DNA of 64,000 bases from Aquimarina algicola (GCF_006443095.1 NZ_VFWZ01000008.1:169563-233562); one strand, 5' to 3'; counted from the stretch's first letter, positions 51,014-60,568 are shown. A program made the numbers and translations. The notes: generated by a model not told the origin, from the letters alone.

Positions 51014-51280
51014 TTATGATCTATAAAAAAAGGCTGGGAACCCCAGTAAAACCGTTAAATACCGCACTGAAATGCAACCCCTATAAATACTGGGGGTTTC
51101 AGAGGTTGTTAAAAAATTAACACTTGCTAGCTGTATTTTGATGATAAAAGTGGTTAGAATAAAAGCAAAATATAATATCAAGAAGGGGTCAATATCAAAC
51201 AGAATGACAGCGTAGGTGTTTCCATATCTTTTCTGAATTTTGAGCGGTCTACTTAGTCCGGTGTATCCATTAAAAAACAA
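51014..51280 (-). pseudogene. Decayed fragment related to the L,D-transpeptidase-like gene
   Basis: An 88-codon frame whose segment IQKRYGNTYAVILFDID matches HQKRYGNTFTVTLVDFR near the C-terminus of the protein at 35895-36554. The DNA is also similar (TTTCCATATC followed by TTTTG). The catalytic His and Ser-x-Gly-Cys parts are missing. The rest has one hydrophobic segment. Probably a relic of a duplicated copy. A short functional membrane protein is possible. Confidence 0.45.
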
Positions 51281-51307
51281 AAGAAAATACGTCCTTTTGA
51301 AGTATTA

Positions 51308-51354
51308 AAAGAGCATATATATCCAAAGTATAAGTTGGATGTGATATGCTCTTT
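51308..51354 (-). terminator. Probable transcription terminator of the 515-residue gene
   Basis: The arms AAAGAGCATAT (51308-51318) and ATATGCTCTTT (51344-51354) pair perfectly, extended by ATCCAA/TTGGAT inside. On the - strand the hairpin follows the stop codon at 51366 by a few bases, and the right arm ends in CTCTTTT. Confidence 0.7.
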
Positions 51355-51365
51355 ATGATCATTTT

Positions 51366-52913
51366 TTAGCGAGAAGCTGAAGCCTTCAGTTTTTGAAGGG
51401 TATTAAGCATTCTAATTAATACCCGTTCTACGTTTTCAAGGGTAGTATCAGAACTGGAGTAGAACGCATTTTTAATACTATGTTCTGAAATATCGGTATT
51501 GTCCCTTGAGGTATAAATTTGTGAGAGAAACTTAAAATATTGTTGCTTGTTATCCTTTATATTGATCACTTTTATTTCAGAAAACAACCGCCCCAACAAG
51601 GCTATTTCAGGAATACTAAGGTTCACTCTTCTTTTGACAACTTTAGAATCAACAACCTCTCTAACATCAATATCAGATCCTGAAGCTTTCTTGCCATTCC
51701 ACTGTTCAATTTCCAGAGTTTGATAGGATACTTCGATTTGTTGGCGAATAAAGTTGATGATATACCCTTTAAGCCCAGGGAATTCAGGTCGATATCGTGT
51801 TTCAGCTGTTACCGGTACACTTTCTACCCTTGCCAGTTGTTTATATAGATATACTTGTTTTTGCTGTTCGGTATCGAAATGATCCAAGCGGGTGATCAAT
51901 TCATGGCTCATGGCTTTTCCAATATTATGGGTATTAAAGTTTAGGGCAATAAGCAAACGGTAAATTTCATCGTGGTTAGGGGTTTCCTGTTTGGTCAATA
52001 AGCGTATGAATAAATCAATGTATGTTCTGTAGTAACTGCGTTGCTTATAAGAAAATGGATATAAATCGTCCCATTGTATCTTTAGTAGAGGTTTACACAA
52101 CTCTTTTTCTATGTCTTTGGGCAAGCGTTGTGCTTTAAAAAGGTGTAGCAAGTGTTTGGAGCGATCATAATAGGTATTGATAAACCGGATCCGTTGTTCA
52201 TAGGAGATACTTACAGTATCATCTAAATAAGGGGAACAACATTCTTCCATATAAATAATCAGCGAATCCAAAGCAGTATGAATGCATTTATACACCTGTG
52301 GCATTTCTTTTATAAAGGAATAGGTATGGATATCTTTTTTAAGATATGTTTTCTCCAGGATTGCAATGTAGTAGATAAGCTTGTGTTGGTACTTACGGAT
52401 TTTAATCTTACGCTGCTTTTCACTTAAGCTTTCATCAAAATAAACCTCATGCAAATGATCCCGTATTTCAGTGGCAGCAGTTTGAGTGGTTTTAAAATAG
52501 TAGTAATAACATAACTCAATATCTGATAGCTGAGAATAGTTTCTGCTTACAAAAAGGTCAATAAAAATATACGCTTCTGTTTCTTTTATATATAGTTCTT
52601 TCCATCCTTCTGTATCAATGCTTATCGTTTCTGTTAAGAAATTGAAGAAGCTTTGGTCCATTTGTTTATGGTTGGTTTTTATAAATCCCGGCTTGGCTTT
52701 TATGGTTTCATACTTATAAAAAGGGGTTTCGGTTATCTTTAAAAGACTATACTTATCCTTATTTTCTTTTTTAAAGCAACAGGTATAATGGGTAAACAGA
52801 TAAGGATGATAACTTTCAAGAAAAATTCGATATTTTTCTCTGGGTAAAAACTCAGCGACTAAAAGGGGCATATCCTCACGGAAGATATGATAGAACACAT
52901 CGAGGTACTCCAT
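51366..52913 (-). CDS. Large helical protein of unknown function
   Basis: A 515-residue mostly helical protein rich in Tyr, Lys and Glu (YHIFREDMPLLVAEFLPREKY; IYYIAILEKTYLKKDIHTYS). The C-terminal 150 residues (GYIINFIRQQIEVSYQTLEI; SIPEIALLGRLFSEI; TDISEHSIKNAFYSS) look like a wing-type or repressor-type domain. Its overall style recalls the regulatory RteC proteins of Bacteroides conjugative transposons, but no diagnostic motif was found. It is transcribed alone with its own terminator. Function unknown. Confidence 0.55.
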   Translation of the reverse strand: MEYLDVFYHIFREDMPLLVAEFLPREKYRIFLESYHPYLFTHYTCCFKKENKDKYSLLKITETPFYKYETIKAKPGFIKTNHKQMDQSFFNFLTETISIDTEGWKELYIKETEAYIFIDLFVSRNYSQLSDIELCYYYYFKTTQTAATEIRDHLHEVYFDESLSEKQRKIKIRKYQHKLIYYIAILEKTYLKKDIHTYSFIKEMPQVYKCIHTALDSLIIYMEECCSPYLDDTVSISYEQRIRFINTYYDRSKHLLHLFKAQRLPKDIEKELCKPLLKIQWDDLYPFSYKQRSYYRTYIDLFIRLLTKQETPNHDEIYRLLIALNFNTHNIGKAMSHELITRLDHFDTEQQKQVYLYKQLARVESVPVTAETRYRPEFPGLKGYIINFIRQQIEVSYQTLEIEQWNGKKASGSDIDVREVVDSKVVKRRVNLSIPEIALLGRLFSEIKVINIKDNKQQYFKFLSQIYTSRDNTDISEHSIKNAFYSSSDTTLENVERVLIRMLNTLQKLKASASR

Positions 52914-52994
52914 ACTGGTAGAGAGATTAAATTAATACTTTTTTCGTTTGCTAAGCTGGTCTAGGACCACGGGGTTGCTTATGTCCAAAGCGAC

Positions 52995-53034
52995 AAAAAA
53001 GTTTAGTGAGTCAAAAAACTTGCTAAACTTTTTT
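52995..53034. repeat. Inverted repeat with 12-bp arms
   Basis: The arms AAAAAAGTTTAG (52995-53006) and CTAAACTTTTTT (53023-53034) are exact reverse complements with a 16-base loop. The A and T tracts on both sides suggest a bidirectional terminator-type hairpin. It lies in the 378-base gap between the 515-residue gene and the gene at 53292, which may contain the right end of the element. Confidence 0.6.
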
Positions 53035-53177
53035 ACAGCTTTTCTTAAAATAAGAGCCGGAAAGCAAAAAAGCATTGCTCAGTAGGGTAGGATGCGAGCA
53101 ATCACATATTTTACATATCCAAATCTTTTATAAAAATATTAGGATTTTTTAATATTTACAAGTAAATAAGGAAAAAC

Positions 53178-53242
53178 CATACTTTTGATGAGTGAAATAC
53201 ACCCTTACAGAAGTAGATGAATCAATGTTCATACTTTTGATG
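53178..53242. repeat. Direct repeat CATACTTTTGATG, two copies
   Basis: Exact 13-bp copies at 53178-53190 and 53230-53242. Each contains TACTTTTG, a match to the -7 promoter consensus TAnnTTTG on the + strand, although the genes on both sides read on the - strand. Nothing else was recognised in the gap. Confidence 0.45.
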
Positions 53243-53291
53243 TTAACTGAAAAGTGTAGACACAACACTTGGTATTTAAGAAACGGAAAGT

Positions 53292-54185
53292 CTAGAAATA
53301 TTCATCAGTAGTGAACATGTCCTTTCTAAAGTCATCTAATGCTAAAATCCATTTGTAATCCAGCTTTCTCCCATATCGATATACTTTTTGTAATGTTCCT
53401 TTCGGTATTCCATACCTAAGTTCGACCTTGGCCAGTTGTATAAAAGGAGCTACTTTTGTAAACCATTTTTCAATAGTTTTTCTTTTTTCAATATCTTCTT
53501 TTAATTGAAAAGCTTCTTCCAGAAAAGATGATTTCTTAGAGATTTCCCAGGATAAATTTAATAGGGTGTTAAGTTCATTTAATTTCCTTAGTTCTTCTGC
53601 AGGGATGTCCACATGTTTTTGGGCAGCATAACGCATTTTTTGAGATCGTAACCATTTTTGTGTTTTAATGGGAATTTCTTTACCATCCTCGATTGCTGCC
53701 ACAATGATCGTATAGTGATCGTTGAAAATGGAGGTGTTTTTAAAAACTTCAATATCACGCCAGCTATACCCTAGATATTCAGTGAGACTATCTAAAGCTT
53801 TTATTCTTTTCTCGGATAATATTGAAGCATTCCTTTCTAACGACACTCTGTGACTTCTGAGCCATTTTGATTGTCTTTCATCAAGTTCAGCTCCAGATTT
53901 TAGTGTCTTTTTGACGTTTTCAACTGCAGTATCAAAAGGGTCAAGTTGGATTGGTGGAGTTCTCCAATCCTTACCTAACAGAGGAATCAAGATATCTAAT
54001 TTCTTTATTCTGTCAGGTGTTAGAATACCTTTCATATAAGTTCTTTTCTCAAATAATAAGCGTTGTCGAGTAAGCCAATTTTTATTCTTTTGAGATAAGG
54101 GTAAGTTCTTCTCCAGCTTATCCTTAATCTCTTCGAAAACTTTATTAAAAAGTTTCTCTTTATATGACTTATTCTTGTTTTTCAT
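53292..54185 (-). CDS. Protein with three helicase-associated (HA) repeats
   Basis: A 297-residue protein. Three repeats of about 65 residues follow the helicase-associated domain pattern: an N-terminal helix, P-L/I-x-x-K/R-x-x-x-W-L-x-x-Q/H-R, then L-x-x-L-x-x-x-W. They are at about 28-75 (KNWLTRQRLLFEKR; LLGKDWRT), 97-145 (SKWLRSHRVSLERN; YLGYSWRD) and 175-220 (QKWLRSQKMRYAAQ; LLNLSWEI). HA domains usually follow a helicase core and bind nucleic acid. Here they stand alone. The C-terminal tail is basic (KVYRYGRKLDYKWI). Confidence 0.7.
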   Translation of the reverse strand: MKNKNKSYKEKLFNKVFEEIKDKLEKNLPLSQKNKNWLTRQRLLFEKRTYMKGILTPDRIKKLDILIPLLGKDWRTPPIQLDPFDTAVENVKKTLKSGAELDERQSKWLRSHRVSLERNASILSEKRIKALDSLTEYLGYSWRDIEVFKNTSIFNDHYTIIVAAIEDGKEIPIKTQKWLRSQKMRYAAQKHVDIPAEELRKLNELNTLLNLSWEISKKSSFLEEAFQLKEDIEKRKTIEKWFTKVAPFIQLAKVELRYGIPKGTLQKVYRYGRKLDYKWILALDDFRKDMFTTDEYF

Positions 54186-54317
54186 GGATAAGCTTCTACT
54201 TCAAATTTAATAACTTATGTCTAATTTCTCATTTTGGAATGTATTTTAAAGATAAGACCAGTATTTAATAATTTTTGTCCTTAAAAATTTTAAAATAGAA
54301 AAAGATATGGTTGTATC

Positions 54318-55280
54318 CTAATCCAGTAAATTTTTAGGAAACATTAATTTTCCTGCTTTTACAAATCTAGAGTCTCTTACTATGGTGTTTTTATTAAACT
54401 GAATACAGTCTAAAGAGCCTATTGTTTCTTCTTGAATTTGATAAGGTTCAACCATAAAAGTTTTGCCTTCTTTGTTCGTATATATAACATTCAACCTATT
54501 ATTCTTATAACTAACACTAAATGGTTTTGGTAAATTAGCTTCATAACTGAAGCTGGTAACATAGTCTATTTCAACACATGTAAAACACTCCTGTATCAAT
54601 TTTTCGACATTAACTTTTTTGGTAAGATCCTTTAATACTTCTTTGATGTCGCTATCTTGCGGTAAGGAATGAAGCAACGCTAAGTTATAGTCAAAAATGT
54701 ATAAAGTAGCATTTTTAATGTAAGTAAAGAATAATCTTTTTTTTGTATTTTGATCAACTAAAAAATTAGGTTCATCAAACTTTTCTTTAATAACAAGAGG
54801 TAGTTTCTTAGAATTTTTGAATATAAAATATTCATAGTATGATTCTTTACCAATAATATATTCTTTTTCTTTATCGGTAATATCATCATACAATATAACA
54901 TTTTTAAACTCGTCATATTTTAAAGGCAGTTTTAGAGTGTCTTGATTTTTAAAATCAATTAATATAGCTCCCTTTTCTGTATTAAAATGATAATACTCTT
55001 GTTTTTCAACGAAGATCTTACTCCTAAACACTCCTGGTGCTTTTAGAGTTTCACCCGTATTAATATCAAAAATGATGTCAGCATCAAGGACAACATAATC
55101 TAAATTTCCTAATATCCTGATATCTTCATAGGTAGGTTGTATAACGCTATTTTGTAACGAATCTACGATGCCCCACAGGTTGTTATACTGAAAAGGCATG
55201 TAGTTTTTGAAACTAGTTTTTTTTTGTGCAGATAAAGCTCCTGCAAATGCTATCAATATAAAAATTAAGGTTTTTCTCAT
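54318..55280 (-). CDS. Secreted WG-repeat-like protein
   Basis: A 320-residue protein with a signal peptide (residues 1-18, ending LSAQ). The N-terminal part has a WG-type repeat (YNNLWGIVDSLQNSVIQPTY-like pattern N-x-W-G-I-V-D). The rest is beta-rich with N-T-E-K-G and Y-D-E-F steps. Its place after the possible immunity genes suggests that it may belong to the secretion cluster. Function unknown. Confidence 0.55.
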   Translation of the reverse strand: MRKTLIFILIAFAGALSAQKKTSFKNYMPFQYNNLWGIVDSLQNSVIQPTYEDIRILGNLDYVVLDADIIFDINTGETLKAPGVFRSKIFVEKQEYYHFNTEKGAILIDFKNQDTLKLPLKYDEFKNVILYDDITDKEKEYIIGKESYYEYFIFKNSKKLPLVIKEKFDEPNFLVDQNTKKRLFFTYIKNATLYIFDYNLALLHSLPQDSDIKEVLKDLTKKVNVEKLIQECFTCVEIDYVTSFSYEANLPKPFSVSYKNNRLNVIYTNKEGKTFMVEPYQIQEETIGSLDCIQFNKNTIVRDSRFVKAGKLMFPKNLLD

Positions 55281-55404
55281 TTTTTATTCAATTCGTAAAA
55301 GATGGTTTCTATTGGTCAGAAATTTTATAGAAGCTTATGAGTTTCTGAAATGTTATGTCTAACTTGGTTTTATTTTTTGAATTTAAAATAATCATTTATG
55401 AAAA

Positions 55405-55580
55405 TTCATAGGTTCTTTATCATGGTGCTGAATGTTTGAAACTACTCTGTCTACAAAATTTATCTACTATTATATCTTTGCTTGCTTCTGGTATGGGGAT
55501 TCTATATTTTTCTTTTGTTTTCCCGAAACAAGAAGAGAAAATAAAAATCATAATTAAAAATATGGTGAACTACTTATTTA
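55405..55580 (-). pseudogene. Decayed third copy of the secreted paralogue (5' fragment)
   Basis: On the - strand directly after the stop of the intact gene at 55578-56615, DNA closely related to the first 180 bases of that gene reappears. The original start codon is changed from ATG to ATA. The lipobox-like SSCFG, then TKEKYRIPIPEASKDI can still be read, and then a frame shift occurs at the D-x-F-V-D position, followed by stop codons. The rest of the gene is gone. It shows an ancient triplication. Confidence 0.75.
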
Positions 55581-56615
55581 AGGAATCATTTGTAATGAAC
55601 CCAAAGATTGCCCTGTAGGAAGATACAAATACAGGTCTAACCACCTTCCTCGTGTAGGTCCATTAGGTTCATTTTTATATTTATACCAAACAGCAGATTT
55701 ACCACGATATTGTCTTTTTACTGGTTCTTTACTTGGAAATTTTAAACAAACAATCCTATTATTCCCATAAAAACTTAAAGTATAATTTTCTAAAGGTTGG
55801 AAAGATTTCTTATGTTCTATTGTTTCTTTTTTAAACTCTAGAAGTATATCTTCCACATACTTCTTATCATGGTACTGAGATTTTCGACGCCTTACTTCAG
55901 ATAAGAAATTTATACTTAGAACCCTATCAAGAAGTTTGTTTTCCGATATCTGTATGTACTCATTATAGTATTTAAGCACTTGGTTTTCTAATTCTTTTTT
56001 ATCAAATTTTGTTAAGTCTTCGCCATTTAACCAGCCTTCATTTTTATACGGTACTTCAGCATCAAAAGTAAAAGTGTATTCATAATAGGGTAATCCTGCT
56101 CCTTCAAACTCTTCTGAACCCTCTTTTGTAGGACTGGTATGCTCTTTTACTACAATTTCATCTTCTAACTCGTCACTAATGTTAAAAGCTTCATATTTAA
56201 CCACTTTTACTTTCATTTCGGATTTGGGTAATAGCTTAGTAATAGTCTCTCCATCACCATACGCACGTTTTAACGCATCTCCAAGTGGATATAAGCGTAC
56301 TGTAACAGTTTGCGGACCACTTTGTAAAATTGCTCTGTTAATATTAATTGGGGTAGCCAATTTTTCTATGCCATAATCTTTATAAACTGGAAAATCGTTT
56401 ATTAACAACTCATACACACAATTATTTTGTAAGGGGCGTATAAAATACATAGCTTCTTTATCATAGTGTTTGATCTGTGAAACTACTCTATCTACAAAAT
56501 TATCTGCTGTTATATCTTTACTAGCTTCTGGTATGGGTATTCTATATTTTTCTTTAGTTTGTCCGAAACAAGACGAGAAAACAAAAAATATAAATACGTA
56601 TTGTAAACTACTCAT
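55578..56615 (-). CDS. Secreted paralogous protein, second copy (possible immunity protein)
   Basis: A 345-residue protein with a signal sequence (FIFFVFSSCFGQ, possibly a lipoprotein cysteine at 16). It is a close relative of the upstream 351-residue protein through YRIPIPEASKDI, YFIRPLQNNCVYELLIN, GPQTVTVRLYPLGDALKRAYG and YYEYTFTFDAEVPY. The ATG directly follows the TAA of that gene. The end LDLYLYLPTGQSLGSLQMIP is also shared. Tandem copies beside a secretion effector often serve as immunity proteins, but no motif proves this. Confidence 0.6.
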   Translation of the reverse strand: MSSLQYVFIFFVFSSCFGQTKEKYRIPIPEASKDITADNFVDRVVSQIKHYDKEAMYFIRPLQNNCVYELLINDFPVYKDYGIEKLATPININRAILQSGPQTVTVRLYPLGDALKRAYGDGETITKLLPKSEMKVKVVKYEAFNISDELEDEIVVKEHTSPTKEGSEEFEGAGLPYYEYTFTFDAEVPYKNEGWLNGEDLTKFDKKELENQVLKYYNEYIQISENKLLDRVLSINFLSEVRRRKSQYHDKKYVEDILLEFKKETIEHKKSFQPLENYTLSFYGNNRIVCLKFPSKEPVKRQYRGKSAVWYKYKNEPNGPTRGRWLDLYLYLPTGQSLGSLQMIP

Positions 56616-57671
56616 TTAAGGAATCATTTGTAAAGAATCCAAAGGTTGTCCCTTCGGTAGATATAAATACACTCCTGGAAAATATGCCATAATATCATCT
56701 CCATCTTCATATGTAAACCAAAAAGCTGATTCCCCTCTTAATCTAAAATCAACAGGTTTTTTACTTGAGTGTTTTAAAGCAATAATCCTACCATTGCCAT
56801 AAAATTGAGTTTCATAATTTTCAATGGGTTGAAATTCCTTGTTTTCGTAATTCAGCGATTCTTCGAGTTCACTCAAAACCCTATTAATTTTTTGTTTATT
56901 TTGATATTGTGATTTTCTCCTTCTAATCTCAGATTCGTACAACAATTTCAATAAATTATTTAAATCTTTATTTTTATATACACTTAAATAATTTTTATAG
57001 CATTTTAAAACCTGTTTTTCTAATTCTTTTTTATCAAATTTCGCAAGATCTTCTCCATTTAACCAACCTTTATTTTTATACGGTACTTCGGCATTAAAAG
57101 TAAAAGTGTATTCATAATAGGGTAATCCTGCTCCTTCAAATTCACTGGAATCATTTTTAGTAGGACTTGTATGCTCTTTTACGACAATTTCATCCTCTAA
57201 TTCATCACTAATATTGAAAGCTTCATACTTAACTACTTTGATTTTCATTTCGGTTTTAGGTAGTAATGTAGTAATGGTTTCCCCTTCGCCATAAGCGTCT
57301 TTTAAAGCGTCCCCAAGTGGATATAAGCGTACTGTAACAGTTTGAGGACCACTCTGTAAAATTGCTCTGTTGATATTGATAGGAGTAGCTAATTTTTCTA
57401 TTCCATAATCCTTATAAATAGGATAATCATTGATTAACAGCTCATATACACAGTTGTTTTGTATAGGTCGTATAAAATATACAGGTTCTTTGTCGTAGTG
57501 TTTCACCTCAGATAACACTCTTTCTGTAAAATTGTCTTTTGTTATATCTTTACTTTTTTCCGGTATGGGTATCATGTATTTTTCTTTTTCAATTTTTGAT
57601 TGGTCTTTAGTCTTTTGCGCACATGAAATGAATGTGTTTATTACTAAAAACAAAGAGATGATTTTTTTCAT
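56616..57671 (-). CDS. Secreted paralogous lipoprotein, first copy (possible immunity protein)
   Basis: A 351-residue protein with a lipoprotein signal (LVINTFISCAQ, Cys at about 17). It shares most of its central part with the gene just downstream. Its own unique region is 215-290 (LSVYKNKDLNNLLKLLYESE). It begins 4 bases after the stop of the 960-residue gene and so is probably cotranscribed with the PAAR cluster. A role in binding the effector or the cell wall in the periplasm is inferred. Confidence 0.6.
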   Translation of the reverse strand: MKKIISLFLVINTFISCAQKTKDQSKIEKEKYMIPIPEKSKDITKDNFTERVLSEVKHYDKEPVYFIRPIQNNCVYELLINDYPIYKDYGIEKLATPININRAILQSGPQTVTVRLYPLGDALKDAYGEGETITTLLPKTEMKIKVVKYEAFNISDELEDEIVVKEHTSPTKNDSSEFEGAGLPYYEYTFTFNAEVPYKNKGWLNGEDLAKFDKKELEKQVLKCYKNYLSVYKNKDLNNLLKLLYESEIRRRKSQYQNKQKINRVLSELEESLNYENKEFQPIENYETQFYGNGRIIALKHSSKKPVDFRLRGESAFWFTYEDGDDIMAYFPGVYLYLPKGQPLDSLQMIP

Positions 57672-57674
57672 TTG

Positions 57675-60557
57675 TTATCGCATTAAATAGTCCCACATTG
57701 ATTGTTCAAAGATAGGTTGTTCTTTAAAATTAATAGTAAAACCAGGTATCAATTCTACTTTGATAGGTTTTGGTTTTCCTGTCTTTTTATCCTCACTACC
57801 AGCTTTTTTTCCAAAAACTCTCCTGTTATTTATTTCAACCTCTAGCTTCATATACAAACTCCCTGCAATTCCTGTAAACAAGATCGTATCTTGTACAGTA
57901 GGTTGTTTGGCTTCAAATTTCCATTTAAAGTTACGTTCATAGAGTAGCGTTCCGGCCACTTGCCCGTTGATATGTGCTTCGGTTTTAGTATCTTTAAAAG
58001 GAGCACCCAAATATCGTGGCATATACTCATTTAATCGGCTCCATTTTTGTTCGGCAATACTACTGGCTTTTAGTGCAATGGTAATGTCAATTCCTTTATC
58101 CCGACCAAAGGACAGCTCCTGTTGATCAGAGAGTTGTACGCTTCTACCGTTTTCTTCGAATATGTCGAGATACATCATCTTTTTCAGGATATTGACCTTA
58201 AATTCATAACTGGCACTACAGAAACCAATAAATTCAGCTTCCATTTTAGCTTCTGTACCAAAAAGGTCTTTGAATGTTTTATCAATTTTGGATTCTATCT
58301 TTTTCTCAATATAATCTAGAAATGTTTGTATATCTCCGGTTTGTACATACTCATGCGGTTTTTTGGTTTCGTCACTTAGGTTAACTTTTACTGTATTATT
58401 TTTTTTAATCCCATCTGCTTCTTTTTTGATCCCCATCAAACCTTGTAAGTACCCTAATATACCAACTGCTTGTTCTGCTCTATCAAATACTTGTGTGATT
58501 CCTGCAAACCCGGCTACTACCGATCCTAGTGTACCTGTAACTTTATGGCTTAATGCAAATAACGGAGCTGCATCTATGCGTTCTACTAATTCTACTGCTA
58601 CACGCCCGTTATCCTGATCAACATAACCAATACCTCGATACGTAGACACTTGTGGCCACAGAAAAGATGTCTCTATATTATTGGGTGATGCCGGGTCAAT
58701 TGGTTTACCGCTTAATGTCTTTTCAATTATTTTTTTATGACTTACAAATCGTTTTCTGATCTTATACGCTCCTTTTACCTTTTGCCATGTAGTTGTCATT
58801 TTTACAGCACTGGCAGGCTTTCTGGTAATGTATATGATCAAGGCATCTACCGCAGCAGATAATAATACCCCGGTAATGATCATTGTTTTAGAAATCCACT
58901 CGTAACGTTCTGCATAATTAATAATAATGGGTTGATTTGCAGTGCCAAAAGAATGATACCCATGTAACCCAACCCCAATATCTTCGGCTGTTTTTTCAAT
59001 ATAATCATATACAATTTCTTCAACAATACTATTCAGGGTTGCGTTGGGCAAGTGTCGTTTTACTATTTTAGCTTCTTTAGAGATTTCCCGTACCCATTTC
59101 ATTTCCTTTTTAAGCCCTCTTACTAACTTGTGTTGTGGGTTGCTATCTAAATTAATCTTACGGTAGTAGTTTTTATTTTTTCCGCTAAAGTCTTTTGGTT
59201 TTCCTATATGTAGGTGCAATGCAAAGGCAACATCAGGATGTATAGCTATTTTGACCTCTTTTTCAAAAGCACAGGAGTGTACAGGAATTGTAAACTTTAC
59301 TTCAGGAGGTAAAAAAGCAGGGAAATAGGTTGTAAAAAACTTGACATCGTCCAATGGTTCTATATGTTCATATGGATATACCGGTGTAAAACTTAGTCGG
59401 GTTCCATCTTCAGAAATCTCTACATCATCATATTCTGCTTGTAGTTCGGTAGCATCGATGGTAGTTTCTTTTTGGTGTAGGTCATTGCTCCTGTGGCAAC
59501 GGCTTACATCTGCTTCTTGTAGTGATATGGTAAGCTTCTTGGTACTATCTTTTGTAGAGACTACCCCGACATCGAGTATTTTTCGATTGAGATTGATATC
59601 TTGCTTTGTAGAAAAAAGAGTAGCTTCTTCTGTTCCGGGATATGTTTTTGTAATCCCATTGTATCGACAGTTGTTAAAATGTGCCACTTCTGTCATTACA
59701 TTTCCGATCACAACGGGTTTGTTACCTTCCTTTGAGGCTGGGTTGGCATGGGTATCTCCCGGGCTTTTCTTTTTTACTCTTAGAAGGTCTTTATTGTCTG
59801 TAAAATGAAAAGGCTTAACTCCTTCAGCGGCCAGTACACCACCAATTTCTATTTCCTGACCCCTTGTATATTGTGCAGCCAGACGCATCCATCTGTGTTC
59901 TAGATAAATTTTAAAAATCGCCTTTTGCAACTTTCTATTAGGGTCACCGGCATCTTCATAAATTTTTACCTGTTGTATTAATTCTGTAGCTAGATGGTCA
60001 TTGTTGGTCTCATCGGTATCTTCATCAAAAGTAAGATCTTTGTTCCCATAAAGGTAATCACTTAACCGTAAATGAAGGTTATGTCCGTATAATCCTTGAG
60101 TATATACATGCAATTCCACATATTGCCCATAGAATTTTTCGGTTGCCTTACCGCCATTATGTTTTTCCTTGTATTCTCGCCATTCTATTTTAGCAATCCC
60201 TTTTCTTCCTGTACTTCGCACAAAAATACCATTAGGTGTTTTATTTGTAGGGGCTTCTCCTGGAAATACAGGTTCTAACCATGCAAGGCCACCCCCTGAG
60301 TATATTTCATGCATTTTAACCCTGATTCGAGAACCAGACGCATTTTCATGTAGGTTTTCAATCGTAAAATTTGGTCCACGATCCCATATAACAGTAGAAG
60401 CTACCCAACGGATTTGTTCTATTTCTTCCTTGGTCATTTCAGCAGGGACATCCACCTTTGCATCAACATATTCTCCCGGCTGTGTAGTCACCACATAATT
60501 AGCCTCATTATACTGTTCATTGTGACTGATTAAGATAAGGTTACTTATTTTTATCAT
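57675..60557 (-). CDS. Large PAAR-cluster protein of unknown function
   Basis: A 960-residue protein without signal peptide. The N-terminal 300 residues are beta-rich (WVASTVIWDRGPNF; KGIAKIEWREY; QYVELHVYTQGLYGH), like the repeated Ig-type or shaft domains in secretion effectors. The central region (about 530-640) has a helical and weakly hydrophobic stretch (MIITGVLLSAAVDALIIYI). The C-terminal part is again beta-rich with the end WDYLMR. It is transcribed with the PAAR-like gene (gap of 11 bases to the YwqK-like gene). It may be an effector, an adaptor or a structural part of the secretion apparatus. Confidence 0.5.
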   Translation of the reverse strand: MIKISNLILISHNEQYNEANYVVTTQPGEYVDAKVDVPAEMTKEEIEQIRWVASTVIWDRGPNFTIENLHENASGSRIRVKMHEIYSGGGLAWLEPVFPGEAPTNKTPNGIFVRSTGRKGIAKIEWREYKEKHNGGKATEKFYGQYVELHVYTQGLYGHNLHLRLSDYLYGNKDLTFDEDTDETNNDHLATELIQQVKIYEDAGDPNRKLQKAIFKIYLEHRWMRLAAQYTRGQEIEIGGVLAAEGVKPFHFTDNKDLLRVKKKSPGDTHANPASKEGNKPVVIGNVMTEVAHFNNCRYNGITKTYPGTEEATLFSTKQDINLNRKILDVGVVSTKDSTKKLTISLQEADVSRCHRSNDLHQKETTIDATELQAEYDDVEISEDGTRLSFTPVYPYEHIEPLDDVKFFTTYFPAFLPPEVKFTIPVHSCAFEKEVKIAIHPDVAFALHLHIGKPKDFSGKNKNYYRKINLDSNPQHKLVRGLKKEMKWVREISKEAKIVKRHLPNATLNSIVEEIVYDYIEKTAEDIGVGLHGYHSFGTANQPIIINYAERYEWISKTMIITGVLLSAAVDALIIYITRKPASAVKMTTTWQKVKGAYKIRKRFVSHKKIIEKTLSGKPIDPASPNNIETSFLWPQVSTYRGIGYVDQDNGRVAVELVERIDAAPLFALSHKVTGTLGSVVAGFAGITQVFDRAEQAVGILGYLQGLMGIKKEADGIKKNNTVKVNLSDETKKPHEYVQTGDIQTFLDYIEKKIESKIDKTFKDLFGTEAKMEAEFIGFCSASYEFKVNILKKMMYLDIFEENGRSVQLSDQQELSFGRDKGIDITIALKASSIAEQKWSRLNEYMPRYLGAPFKDTKTEAHINGQVAGTLLYERNFKWKFEAKQPTVQDTILFTGIAGSLYMKLEVEINNRRVFGKKAGSEDKKTGKPKPIKVELIPGFTINFKEQPIFEQSMWDYLMR

Positions 60558-60568
60558 GCTTAGAAGTT

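Larger units (their letters stand above)
17195..53291. mobile_element. Probable integrated element (provirus-like), boundaries approximate
   Basis: A tyrosine recombinase sits at the left edge. After it come restriction and methylation genes, nucleases, a PAPS-reductase-fold gene, a compact cluster of small proteins with virion and lysis character, and a replication-initiator-like plus excisionase-like pair near the right edge. Gene density, strand bias and visibly higher G+C in 36-46 kb differ from the flanks. No convincing attL/attR direct repeat was found by eye, and the right edge could instead lie after the gene at 53292-54185. Confidence 0.6.

Noticed and set aside
51366..52913. RteC-type regulator
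   Set aside because: Helical and Tyr-rich like RteC but twice as long, and no diagnostic motif could be matched by eye.
53148..53160. Right attachment site by the shared 10-mer AATATTTACA (also near 17707)
   Set aside because: The match is short and AT-rich and is expected by chance in this sequence.
55436..55618. A + strand 60-codon frame
   Set aside because: It is the opposite-strand shadow of the decayed third paralogue copy, which explains the DNA better.
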